64,000 bases of DNA, from contig NZ_LT629784.1 of the NCBI RefSeq assembly GCF_900105595.1, positions 3,410,001 to 3,474,000 of the forward strand. Reading direction: 5' to 3'. Positions 44,083-52,362 of the stretch are shown piece after piece; within the stretch, counting starts at the first letter, position 1, and each line of letters opens with the position of its first letter. Made by a program: the position numbers and the translations under genes. The notes below the pieces were generated by a model. The model was given only the letters and a program-made list of their open reading frames with translations, made no database searches and was not told the DNA's origin. Source of the stretch: Stappia sp. ES.058. Lineage in GTDB: Bacteria; Pseudomonadota; Alphaproteobacteria; Rhizobiales; Stappiaceae.

Positions 44083-44919
44083 TCATGCGCCGCTCGCATC
44101 GCCCGCCATTGCCGCCTGAAGCGCCTCGGACGCACGCCGGCAATGATCGGAGTACAGATGCGAGGTGCGAAAATCCTCCCCACGTGGATAGGGCGCGTCG
44201 ACGGCCAGATCGGCAACCACCCGGCCGGGCCGCGCAGCCATGATCACGATCCGGTTCGACAGGTAGACGCTTTCGAACACGGAATGCGTGACGAAGACCA
44301 CCGTCCAGCCGAACTCCTCCCACAGCCGCAACAAATCATTGTTGAGCCGGAAGCGCGTGATCTCGTCCAGCGCCGCGAAGGGTTCATCCATCAACAGGAG
44401 TTTGGGCTTGGTCACCAGGGCGCGGGCGATCGAGACGCGCATTTTCATGCCGCCGGACAATTCGCGCGGATAGCTTTCGGCAAAGCCCTCCAGACCCACC
44501 ATTTCGAGCGCTTCCATCACCCGGTCCCGGGCGGCGCGGGCGCTCTCGCCCTTCAGCCTGAGCGGCAGATGCACATTGGCGAAGACCGTCGCCCAGGGCA
44601 TCAGCGTCGGCTCCTGGAAGACGAAGCTGATGTCGTGATCCTTCTGCCCGGGACGCTCGCCCGGCCAGACCAGACGTCCGGCACTCGGGCTGGACAGGCC
44701 GGCAACGATCCTGAGCGCCGTCGACTTGCCGCAGCCAGACGGGCCCAGCAGGCTGACGAACTCGCCCTCCCGGATGCTCAAGGACATGTCCTTGAGGGCA
44801 ACGGTCGCGTTGGAAAAGGTCTTGGTGACGCTCTGCAGCGAGACAACCGTTCCGGCCGTCTCGCCGTCGTTCTGCGGGGAAACGGATGTCACGGCGCGAT
44901 CTCCGTCGCGCCGTGACAT
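44083..44919 (-). CDS. ABC transporter ATP-binding protein (TauB/SsuB/ThiZ type)
   Basis: A 278-residue ATPase. Walker A is LLGPSGCGKST near residue 60, the Q-loop is ISFVFQEPTLMPWATV, the signature is ELSGGMKMRVSIARAL, Walker B is LLLMDEPFAALDE, and the H-loop is VVFVTHSVFESVYL. The first 28 residues (MSRRDGDRAVTSVSPQNDGE) are a polar extension. It powers the permease that follows (52 bases). It is 34 bases downstream of the binding-protein gene. No substrate can be deduced from it alone. Confidence 0.93.
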   Translation of the reverse strand: MSRRDGDRAVTSVSPQNDGETAGTVVSLQSVTKTFSNATVALKDMSLSIREGEFVSLLGPSGCGKSTALRIVAGLSSPSAGRLVWPGERPGQKDHDISFVFQEPTLMPWATVFANVHLPLRLKGESARAARDRVMEALEMVGLEGFAESYPRELSGGMKMRVSIARALVTKPKLLLMDEPFAALDEITRFRLNNDLLRLWEEFGWTVVFVTHSVFESVYLSNRIVIMAARPGRVVADLAVDAPYPRGEDFRTSHLYSDHCRRASEALQAAMAGDASGA

Positions 44920-44953
44920 CCGGCAGTGGGTCCAGGCTTGATGCGCACGCCGA

Positions 44954-45997
44954 TCAGTTTCCGGTCAGGGTCTTCTTGAGATCCAGCCCAACGCCCTTGT
45001 TGATGAAATCGAGCGTGTAGCTTTCCTTGATGTCGATGCCGTCCTCGATGACGCCGGCCTTGACCATCTTGGCATAGAAGTCGGCGTTGCGCGCGTCGGT
45101 CATCGCGCCGATGCCCCGGGTTTCGCTGTCTCCGGAATCGACGATGCCGTATTTCTTCATCTGTTCGATGGAAAAGGCGATCTGTTCGGCTGTCATTTCC
45201 GGATTGTCCTTCATGATCAGCGCATTGGCGGCACTGTTGTCACCATAAAGGTAGTTGTACCACCCGATCGCCGAGCCATCGACGAAACATTGCACCGCCT
45301 CGGGCCGATTGGCGATGGTGTCTTCCATCGTCTCGACCGTCGTCGAATAGCTGTTGAACCCGTAGTCGGCGATCAGGAAGACATCCGGCATGAAGCCGCC
45401 TTCGCGCTGGATTGAATAGGGCTCCGCGGTAACATAACCCTGCTGGCCAGCGGTTTCATCCGCAAGAAAGGGTGCCGGGTTGAAGGTATAGGGCCGGCGC
45501 TGCTCGACCGTGAAACCGTACTCGGAGATCATCCACTGGTAATAGGATGCAAAGCCGTTGTCGCCGATCAGGAGCGGCGCGGTCCCCGCCAGGCTCTCCC
45601 AGCTTTCGTATTTGCCCGGATGGGTAAGGATGACCTGCGGCTCCTTCTGGAACAGCGAGCTGACCACCACCACGGGGATCCCCTCGCGCCGCGCGTAGAA
45701 CGCCTGCAGCATGTTTCCGCCCATGTGGAAGTCCATCTTGCCGGCAAGCATCAGGGCGCGGTTGTTGACCTGTGGCCCGCCCGGAACGATCGATACGTCG
45801 AGACCGCAAGCCTCATAGGTTCCGTCGGCCACGGACTGATAGAACCCGCCGTGCTCCGCCTGGGCCAGCCAGTTGGTGCCGAAGGTGACAGCTTCCTGAG
45901 CGGTCGCGCCCGCGGTTCCCGCAAGCATCGCCGCAAGCGCGGACGCCGCAACACCGCACACCGTCCGTGCGCCACCCTTAGTCGTGAATTTCCCCAT
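44954..45997 (-). CDS. ABC transporter substrate-binding protein (NMT1/THI5-like)
   Basis: A 347-residue secreted binding protein with a Sec signal (CGVAASALAAMLAGTAGA, cut near TAQ). The mature domain begins VTFGTNWLAQAEHGGFYQSV followed by ADGTYEACGLDVSIVPGG, the NMT1/THI5 pattern found in binding proteins for thiamine pyrimidine (ThiY), riboflavin (RibY) and other nitrogen heterocycles. The start at 45997 is natural; 33 residues upstream look non-native. No thiamine riboswitch was seen. It heads a minus-strand operon with its ATPase and permease, then catabolic genes, so the ligand is probably a heterocycle that is broken down. Confidence 0.9.
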   Translation of the reverse strand: MGKFTTKGGARTVCGVAASALAAMLAGTAGATAQEAVTFGTNWLAQAEHGGFYQSVADGTYEACGLDVSIVPGGPQVNNRALMLAGKMDFHMGGNMLQAFYARREGIPVVVVSSLFQKEPQVILTHPGKYESWESLAGTAPLLIGDNGFASYYQWMISEYGFTVEQRRPYTFNPAPFLADETAGQQGYVTAEPYSIQREGGFMPDVFLIADYGFNSYSTTVETMEDTIANRPEAVQCFVDGSAIGWYNYLYGDNSAANALIMKDNPEMTAEQIAFSIEQMKKYGIVDSGDSETRGIGAMTDARNADFYAKMVKAGVIEDGIDIKESYTLDFINKGVGLDLKKTLTGN

Positions 45998-46409
45998 AGC
46001 GCTGTACGCCTCCAATAGATGTTGCAATCGATACGGGCCGCCGTTGACCGGCCGCCGCTTTGTGATTGGCCACCCCCGCAAGGCACGTGGCGGCAACGCA
46101 CGGGGGCCCCCCGTTCGACCGAACGCGCGCCGTAAACGCCTTTCAAAGCAATCGGCGTGCCATGCATCAGCCCCTGCTTCGCGGAACGGGCCCGGCCGGA
46201 CCTCCTCTTCCGGTCTCGCCGGATTTCGTGTGGTCGTGGCGGGTCGCGAAACCTGCGACGCTCCACACTAGCGCAGGTTCGCCGCACAAAAAAGCGCCAT
46301 GCTTGATACAAAAATGCGCCTGAAAACATGCTCTTTTGCGCAAAAAGGAATTCCTTCCAGCCTGCAATTGCCTAGGGTCAGGGATTGACCGGCGAAGGAC
46401 ACAAAACCG
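45998..46409. promoter_or_regulatory. Divergent control region of the heterocycle operon and ridA
   Basis: 412 bases without a gene between the binding protein (minus) and ridA (plus). Two perfect 12-base palindromes abut near ridA: TTTTGCGCAAAA (46334-46345) and AAGGAATTCCTT (46345-46356). GCGC is repeated in AT-rich context around 46290-46340 (aaaaaagcgcc, aaaatgcgcc), possible regulator half-sites. A long G/C dyad ACGGGGG-c-CCCCCGT lies at 46100-46114. I looked for a thiamine or purine riboswitch in the minus-strand leader and did not see one. Confidence 0.5.
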
Positions 46410-46793
46410 ATGAAGACCATCACACCACAAGACATCGCCCCGCCATTCGCCCGCTACAGCCATGCCGTGGAAATCCCGCCCGGTGCGCGCACGCTGGTGT
46501 GCTCCGGCCAGCTCGGGATCTCGCCGGAAATGGAGGTTCCGGACGGGGCGCAAGCCCAGACGGCGCTGTGTTTCGAAAACATCGGCGCTATCCTGCGCGA
46601 GGCCGGGATGGACTACGCCGACATCGTGCGCATCAATGCCTTCGTGACTGATCGCGCGCATCTGGCCGGCTATATGGCCGCCCGCGACCGCTTCACCGGC
46701 ACACCGCCGCCGGCCTCCACCTTGATGATCGTCTCGGGTTTCGCCCGGCCCGAATTCGTCGTCGAGATCGAGGTGATCGCGGCCCGCGTCTGA
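46410..46793 (+). CDS. RidA-family protein
   Basis: A 127-residue RidA/YjgF/Rut-C-like protein. The hallmark ends are GARTLVCSGQLGISPEMEV near residue 28 and the C-terminal VEIEVIAAR; the middle has FENIGAILREAGMDYADIV and the Arg-binding region. Such proteins hydrolyse enamine or imine intermediates or aminoacrylate; RutC is the version in pyrimidine breakdown. It is the first gene divergent from the heterocycle operon and is followed by the 8-oxoguanine-deaminase-like gene. Which imine it acts on is unknown. Confidence 0.9.
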   Translation: MKTITPQDIAPPFARYSHAVEIPPGARTLVCSGQLGISPEMEVPDGAQAQTALCFENIGAILREAGMDYADIVRINAFVTDRAHLAGYMAARDRFTGTPPPASTLMIVSGFARPEFVVEIEVIAARV

Positions 46794-46981
46794 CTGGGGT
46801 TGCGGACCACCCGGCGATGCGCTCCCTCGCGAAGCCGTTGCCGGGGTCCGTTAGGCGATGCTAATTTGACGGTGGCGGCATGGCGACGTGCCGCAAGGCT
46901 CCACTCCCTGTCTGGAACTCGGGCGGTCACCGGGATCGCTAGCCAAGCCTGCAGGTCGACAAGACGACAGGACGAACCGGC

Positions 46982-48325
46982 ATGCGCAAATGGATCAAGA
47001 CACCGCTCGCAATCCTCGCGGACAACGCGGACGGCGGCGTCGTCGTCGACGGCGGAAAAATCGTGGAATGCGTGGCCGCGGGCGCGGAACCGGACGCCCC
47101 CGTCGACGCCACCTTCGACGCGTCCTCTCACGTGGTGATCCCGGGTCTGATCAACACGCATCACCATTTCTTCCAGACGCTGACGCGCGCGCATCCAAGC
47201 GCGATCAACAAGGAGCTGTTTCCCTGGCTCCAGTCGCTCTACCCGATCTGGGCGAAGAACGTGACGCCGGAGACCTTCCGGATGGGAACGCGACTTGCGC
47301 TTACCGAACTGATGATGTCGGGCTGCACCGCCGCCTCCGATCACCACTATCTCTTCCCCGACGGGCTGGAGAACGCCATCGACATCCAGGTCGAAGAGGC
47401 AACCCGGCTCGGCATCCGCATGACGGTGACGCGCGGCTCGATGAACCTCAGCCAGAAGGACGGCGGCCTGCCGCCCGACAGCGTCGTGCAGGACGAGGAC
47501 ACCATCCTCGCCGACTGCGAGCGCGTGCTGTCGCGCTATCACGACACCCGCGAGGGCGCGCGCATCCAGGTGGCGCTTGCGCCCTGCGCGCCCTTCACCG
47601 TGACCAAGCGGCTGATGCGCGAGAGCGTGGCGCTCGCCGAACGGTTCGACTGCCGGCTGCACACCCATCTCGGCGAGACCATCGACGAGGACGACTATTG
47701 CCTGCACCACTTCCAGTGCCGGCCGGTCGACTATCTGGAGGACTGCGGCTGGCTCAACGACCGCGTCTGGCTCGCCCACGGCATCCACTTCAACGACGAC
47801 GAGATCAGGCGGCTGGGCCATGCCTGCGTCGGCGTGTGCCACTGCCCGACCTCCAACATGGTGCTCGCCTCCGGTCAATGCCGCACCAGGGAGCTGGAGG
47901 CCGCCGGCTGCCCGGTCGGGCTCGGCGTCGACGGATCGGCTTCCAACGACAATTCCAACCTGATGGAAGGCCTGCGCCACGCGCTGATGATCAACCGGCT
48001 GACCTATGATGCGGCGAGCGTGACCCACCACGACACCTACCGCTGGGCGACCGAAGGTTCCGCCCGCTGCCTCGGACGCGACGATCTCGGCTCCCTCACG
48101 GTTGGAAAGCAGGCGGATCTTGCAATGTATACGCTGGACGAACTGCGCTTTTCCGGCTCCGGCGACCCGCTGGCCGCCCTCATCCTGTGCGGCGCCCACA
48201 GCGCGGACCGGGTGATGGTCGGCGGCGAATGGACGGTCGTCGACGGCGATCCCGTCAACATCGACGTCGAGAAGCTGCGCGCCGAACATGGCGCCGCCGC
48301 GAAGCGTTTTCTGGAAGCGCTTTAA
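46982..48325 (+). CDS. 8-oxoguanine deaminase-like amidohydrolase
   Basis: A 447-residue amidohydrolase of the ATZ/TRZ and guanine-deaminase-like branch. The metal motif is PGLINTHHHFFQTLTRAHP near residue 55, further ligands in FDCRLHTHLGETIDEDDYC (near 220) and WLAHGIHF, and the Asp in VGLGVDGSASNDNSN near residue 320. The last motif and the NTHHHFFQ stretch are those of 8-oxoguanine deaminase, which makes urate from 8-oxoguanine; isoguanine or related purines are also accepted by family members. It is 188 bases downstream of ridA, on the same strand. The start at 46982 fits the family N-terminus. Confidence 0.88.
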   Translation: MRKWIKTPLAILADNADGGVVVDGGKIVECVAAGAEPDAPVDATFDASSHVVIPGLINTHHHFFQTLTRAHPSAINKELFPWLQSLYPIWAKNVTPETFRMGTRLALTELMMSGCTAASDHHYLFPDGLENAIDIQVEEATRLGIRMTVTRGSMNLSQKDGGLPPDSVVQDEDTILADCERVLSRYHDTREGARIQVALAPCAPFTVTKRLMRESVALAERFDCRLHTHLGETIDEDDYCLHHFQCRPVDYLEDCGWLNDRVWLAHGIHFNDDEIRRLGHACVGVCHCPTSNMVLASGQCRTRELEAAGCPVGLGVDGSASNDNSNLMEGLRHALMINRLTYDAASVTHHDTYRWATEGSARCLGRDDLGSLTVGKQADLAMYTLDELRFSGSGDPLAALILCGAHSADRVMVGGEWTVVDGDPVNIDVEKLRAEHGAAAKRFLEAL

Positions 48326-48333
48326 GGCGCGGC

Positions 48334-49203
48334 CTAAGCGATCCGCCCGCTGTCGGATGAAGTGCCGAAGACAGCAGATGCAACGACAGCTGCCGCACCG
48401 CGATAGGCCGTTGTAGCGGCTGCGGCGCGCGGGTCTGTTTTCTCGCCGGAAGCGCTCGACGGATCGACGGCGCCGATTGGCGCATTGTCTGCGCCGGCCG
48501 GGTCATCGGCATCGCCGGCCTGTTCTTCCGCGCGCTTCTTTTGCAGTTCCGCCTGGGCCTCGCTGCGCTGCTGGCTTGCCTGCGCCGCCACCTGGCGGTC
48601 CTGCGGCGAGGGCTCCGCCGGCGCAAGGGCTGCACGAATGACGATCTCCATCTTTCGGATCGTCTGCTCCGGCTCGCGCTCCGCCGAGGCGTCGATCGGC
48701 ACTTCGCCCGAAACCGCGTAGCGCTTGCCGTCGGGCCCGCGGGCATATTCGTAGCTTGGCGAGCCGGCATAGGGCCCGCCGACGCTGGCATGCGCCTGCT
48801 CGTGCTGCTTGACCTCGGCGTCGCGCTTCTTGAGATCGCGGACCTGGCCTTCCTCTTCCTGAGAAAGCTCATCGCCCTCGGCAGCGCCAGGCCCCTTGGT
48901 CTCTTCGTCTTCAAAGGCCGGCTGTGCCGCAAGCGCGGACGTCTGCGGCGCCGCCGGATCGCGTTCGTCCCTTCGGGCCCGGGCGCTGGCGTCGCCGGCC
49001 TGCAAGGCGGCGACCGCGTCGGCGCGCAAGGTCGTGACCGCCGTGACGTCCGCGCCCCCTTCGCCACCAACCGCCGAAGACGGCGCGCGCGGTTTTACCG
49101 CCGCCTCCGCGCCGGAAGCCGCGCCAGATGACGGCTCGACACGCGCGGCGCGGGTCGCGGCGAGCGCGACCGTGGAGCCTTGGGAATGCAGACCTGCGAA
49201 CAT
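48334..49203 (-). CDS. SprA-related putative zinc metalloprotease, HExxH protein
   Basis: A 289-residue protein, low in hydrophobic residues. The conserved block is [20 protein letters not shown] near residue 125, followed by [20 protein letters not shown] and [12 protein letters not shown]; this is the SprA-related family with the HExxH zinc motif HEQAH. Around it are long Ala/Pro/Ser/Gln-rich and charged stretches ([20 protein letters not shown]), probably disordered. No signal peptide is clear. The family is widespread but has no established substrate to my knowledge. It is convergent with the 8-oxoguanine deaminase gene (8 bases apart) and divergent from the creatininase gene. Confidence 0.85.
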   Translation of the reverse strand: MFAGLHSQGSTVALAATRAARVEPSSGAASGAEAAVKPRAPSSAVGGEGGADVTAVTTLRADAVAALQAGDASARARRDERDPAAPQTSALAAQPAFEDEETKGPGAAEGDELSQEEEGQVRDLKKRDAEVKQHEQAHASVGGPYAGSPSYEYARGPDGKRYAVSGEVPIDASAEREPEQTIRKMEIVIRAALAPAEPSPQDRQVAAQASQQRSEAQAELQKKRAEEQAGDADDPAGADNAPIGAVDPSSASGEKTDPRAAAATTAYRGAAAVVASAVFGTSSDSGRIA

Positions 49204-49381
49204 GCTTCAATCTTCCGCAGCGGCAGGTAAACGAGCGGTTAAATCGTGCCGCGCACGCCTTTCAGTTTTTTGTGAAGGCGCTCCACGGCCGGCGATGACG
49301 CTGCCGCCCCCGCGCGTTATGGTTGGCACACATCACGCGGACCATTCGCATCCGCACCGCGTCCAATCGCACGAGGCACAT

Positions 49382-50191
49382 ATGTCCGACCTTCCCCGCC
49401 GCTTCTGGCATGAGATGACCGCATCTGATTTCGCGGAAAACGACACCGCATCGTGGATCGCGGTCCTGCCGGTCGCCGCCATAGAACAGCACGGCCCGCA
49501 TTTGCCGGTCTTCACCGACACCTGCATCGCGGAAGGCCAGATCTCGCGCGTTCTGGAACTGCTTCCCTCCGATGTGCCGGCAACCTTCCTGCCCGTGCAA
49601 GCGGTCGGCAAGTCGAACGAACACATCTCCTCGCCGGGCACGCTGACCCAGTCCTGGGAGACCGTGACGAGGGCGTGGGAGGAGATCGGCGAAAGCGTGC
49701 ACCGCGCCGGCATCAAAAAGCTCGTGCTCGTCACCTCGCACGGCGGCAACGTGCCGATCATCGACATCGTCGCCCGCGAATTGCGGGTGAAATACGACAT
49801 GCTGGTCACAGCGACCGGCTGGGCGCGTTTCGGCCAGCCGCATGGCCTCTTTCCGCAAGAGGAATTCGCCTATGGCATCCACGGCGGCGATATCGAAACC
49901 TCGATCATGCTCCATCTGCGCCCCGACCTCGTGAAGATGGACAAGACCGCGGACTTCCGCTCCACCCAGCTCGAATTCATCGAGGAATTCAAGCACCTGC
50001 GTGGCCACGGCCCGGCACAATTCGGCTGGAAGGCGCAGGATCTCAACCCGGCCGGCGCAGTCGGAAATGCGGCAGCCGCCACCAGAGCCAAGGGCGAGGC
50101 CTCGCTCGACCATGCCGCGCGCGGCTTCGTCGATCTCCTGAAGGACATCCACGCCTTCGACATGACCCGGCTGTGGACGCCGAAGGCGTGA
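49382..50191 (+). CDS. Creatininase-family amidohydrolase
   Basis: A 269-residue metal enzyme of the creatinine amidohydrolase family. The metal-binding sequence AAIEQHGPHLPVFTDTC lies near residue 35 (Glu, His and Asp ligands), with LVTSHGGNVPIIDIV near residue 115 and AYGIHGGDIETSIMLHL near residue 165, the full family pattern. It would open a cyclic amide such as creatinine or a related lactam. The start at 49382 gives MSDLPRRFWHEMT, typical; the frame is open further but non-native. It is convergent with the ArsC-like gene. With the nearby deaminases it suggests cyclic-amide turnover. Confidence 0.9.
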   Translation: MSDLPRRFWHEMTASDFAENDTASWIAVLPVAAIEQHGPHLPVFTDTCIAEGQISRVLELLPSDVPATFLPVQAVGKSNEHISSPGTLTQSWETVTRAWEEIGESVHRAGIKKLVLVTSHGGNVPIIDIVARELRVKYDMLVTATGWARFGQPHGLFPQEEFAYGIHGGDIETSIMLHLRPDLVKMDKTADFRSTQLEFIEEFKHLRGHGPAQFGWKAQDLNPAGAVGNAAAATRAKGEASLDHAARGFVDLLKDIHAFDMTRLWTPKA

Positions 50192-50195
50192 GCGC

Positions 50196-50543
50196 TCAGC
50201 TCAGCATGCGCCAGTCGGCGGGATCGAAACCGATCAGCCACTGACGATCCGCCTGCAGGATCGGGCGCTTGATCGCCGCCGGATGCTGTTCAAGCACCGC
50301 GATGGCCGACGCCGCATCGGTGACGCGCTCGCGCGTTGCCTCGTCGAGCTTGCGCCAGGTGGTGCCGCGCGTGTTGACCAGCGCCTGCCAGTCGAATGCC
50401 TCGACGAAGCGGGTCAGCAACGCGGCATCCACGCCGTTCTTGCGGTAGTCGTGAAAGACATGGGCAATGCCATTTTCGTCGAGAAAGCGACGCGCGCTCT
50501 TCACCTTGTCGCAATTCGCTATACCGTAGAGCGTGACAGTCAT
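50196..50543 (-). CDS. ArsC/Spx-family (YffB-like) protein
   Basis: A 115-residue thioredoxin-fold protein. It begins MTVTLYGIANCDKVKSARRF, with one conserved Cys (YGIANCDKVKSAR) and the Arg of RPILQADRQWLIGF, the YffB-type pattern. The family includes glutaredoxin-dependent arsenate reductases and Spx, but the YffB group has no proven role. No arsenic resistance genes are nearby. The start at 50543 gives the natural N-terminus; the extra 75 residues upstream are non-native. It is convergent with the creatininase gene, 4 bases apart, and its start lies close to the divergent cyclase gene. Confidence 0.88.
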   Translation of the reverse strand: MTVTLYGIANCDKVKSARRFLDENGIAHVFHDYRKNGVDAALLTRFVEAFDWQALVNTRGTTWRKLDEATRERVTDAASAIAVLEQHPAAIKRPILQADRQWLIGFDPADWRMLS

Positions 50544-50658
50544 TGCAGGGTCCCGGGATCTTGACGTCGACATCAGGCGTGGCCGCGACGCCCGGCAAGA
50601 GGGGCGGAGGGGAACGGCGAACGCCGTGCGATGGGACACCAGACGAGGGCAATTGGCA

Positions 50659-52362
50659 ATGGCAGCAAGAAATATCCGCAAGGCCGACAGCGGCGCCGGA
50701 CTGCGCCAGAACCTCAGGCTGGCGAGCGGGCTGGTGCTGCTCACCTTCGCCTTCACCCATTTCCTCAATCACATGCTGGGCATCTGGTCGCTCGAAGCGA
50801 TGGAGGCCGGACGCCTTGTCTTTCTCGCCGTATGGCGCAGTGCGCCGGGCGAAGCGGTGTTGCTGGCGAGCCTTCTCACCCATGTCTCGCTGACGCTCTG
50901 GAAGACCGGGCGGCGGCGGACGCTGCGCCTGTCCGTCTGGCAATGGGCGCAGCTCCTGCTCGGCCTCGGCATTCCCTTCCTCTTGATCCCCCATGCCATT
51001 GGCACGGGCGGGCTCGCCGAGCGCTTCGGCTATGAAGATACCTACAAGAACGTTCTCAGCATCCTGTGGCCCGGCCTGGTGCTGAACCAGACCGTCCTGA
51101 TGCTGCTGGTGTGGACGCACGGCATGATCGGCCTGCACTTCTGGCTCAGGGTGAAGCCGGGCTACAAGCGCTGGTTCCCGATGCTGCTGTCGGTCGCCCT
51201 TGTGGTGCCGGTGCTTGCCTCCTGGGGCTGGATCGCTACGGCGCGTCGTTTGAAGCTGACGGAAAACGTCCCGTTTCCCCTGACCGGTGAGATGATCGCC
51301 TGGTCCGACCCGCTGATCATGTGGCTGAAATGGGGGTTCTACGGCCTCGTCGGCCTCGCGTTGGCCATCGTAGCGTTGCGGATGATGCGTCGGCGGTTCG
51401 TTCAGACCATCGAGATCACCTATCCCGGCGACCGCAAGGTCCGCTCCCCCGCCGGACCGACGCTTCTGGAGATCAGCCGGATGAACGGCATTCCCCATGC
51501 CGACGTCTGCGGCGGCCGCGCCCGCTGCTCGACATGCCGCACGCGCATTCTCGACGGCGCCGACACTCTGCCGCCACCCGCCGCAAACGAGCAGAAGGTG
51601 CTCGCGCGCATCGGCGCGCAGGATGACATCCGCCTGGCCTGCCAGATCCGGCCGCAATCAGCCCTGAAGGTCCAGCCGCTCGTGCCGGCGCGCGGCGCGA
51701 CAAAGGCGTCCGGGCTTGCCGGCGACGCCTATCAGTGGGGGGTGGAACAGCCGGCCGCGATCCTCTTCGTCGACTTGCGCAATTTCACCGGCCTTTCGGA
51801 ACATCGCCTGTCCTATGATGTCGTATTCCTGCTCAACCGCTACCTCGGCGAAACGGCCCATGCGATCGAGGCCTGTGGAGGATATGTGGACAAGTTCATC
51901 GGCGACGGTGTGATGGCGATCTTCGGCATGACCGACGGTCTCCAGGCAGGGTGCCGCAACGCGCTTGCCGCCACCAATGCGATCGCCGAACGCATGGAAC
52001 ACCTCAACGCCGAACTCGCCGGCCAGCTCGACGCGCCCTTGCGGGTGGGCATGGGACTGCACGCCGGGCCGGTGATTCTCGGACGGATCGGTGCGCTGGA
52101 CACCAATGGCGCGAATGCGCGCATCACCGCGCTTGGCGATGTCGTGAACACCGCGAGCCGGCTTGAATCGAGTTCCAAGGAACTCGGCCATGCGCTTGTC
52201 GTCTCCACCACGGTTCTCACATCCGCCGGCTACAGCTGCGACGCGACCCGGGAGCGGGAAATCCCGATTCGCGGTAGAAAGGACCCCTTGCGCGTCTATG
52301 CGCTCGACCCGCCCTCTCCGCTTGCAGACATGTTTGCACCCGCCGCGAAGCCTTCTTCATGA
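50659..52362 (+). CDS. Membrane haem-type domain / 2Fe-2S ferredoxin / class III adenylate cyclase fusion
   Basis: A 567-residue fusion. Residues about 20-245 form six membrane helices with several buried histidines (THFLNH, LTHVS, IPHAIG, WTHGMIGLHFW), resembling quinone-reducing cytochrome b subunits. Residues about 255-340 are a plant-type ferredoxin domain: cysteines in CGGRARCSTCRTRI and CQIRP. The last 190 residues are a class III cyclase: metal Asp in FVDLRNFTG, VDKFIGDGVMAIFG with the Lys expected for ATP use, and Asn/Arg in VVNTASRLESS. It should make cAMP in response to redox or quinone state. The start at 50659 has GAGGG upstream. The gene overlaps the downstream deacylase (ATGA). 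Confidence 0.9.
   Translation: MAARNIRKADSGAGLRQNLRLASGLVLLTFAFTHFLNHMLGIWSLEAMEAGRLVFLAVWRSAPGEAVLLASLLTHVSLTLWKTGRRRTLRLSVWQWAQLLLGLGIPFLLIPHAIGTGGLAERFGYEDTYKNVLSILWPGLVLNQTVLMLLVWTHGMIGLHFWLRVKPGYKRWFPMLLSVALVVPVLASWGWIATARRLKLTENVPFPLTGEMIAWSDPLIMWLKWGFYGLVGLALAIVALRMMRRRFVQTIEITYPGDRKVRSPAGPTLLEISRMNGIPHADVCGGRARCSTCRTRILDGADTLPPPAANEQKVLARIGAQDDIRLACQIRPQSALKVQPLVPARGATKASGLAGDAYQWGVEQPAAILFVDLRNFTGLSEHRLSYDVVFLLNRYLGETAHAIEACGGYVDKFIGDGVMAIFGMTDGLQAGCRNALAATNAIAERMEHLNAELAGQLDAPLRVGMGLHAGPVILGRIGALDTNGANARITALGDVVNTASRLESSSKELGHALVVSTTVLTSAGYSCDATREREIPIRGRKDPLRVYALDPPSPLADMFAPAAKPSS

Noticed and set aside
45998..46409. Thiamine or purine riboswitch in the leader of the NMT1/THI5-type operon
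   Set aside because: I looked for the conserved thiamine and purine aptamer segments on the minus strand and found none; a covariance search would be decisive.
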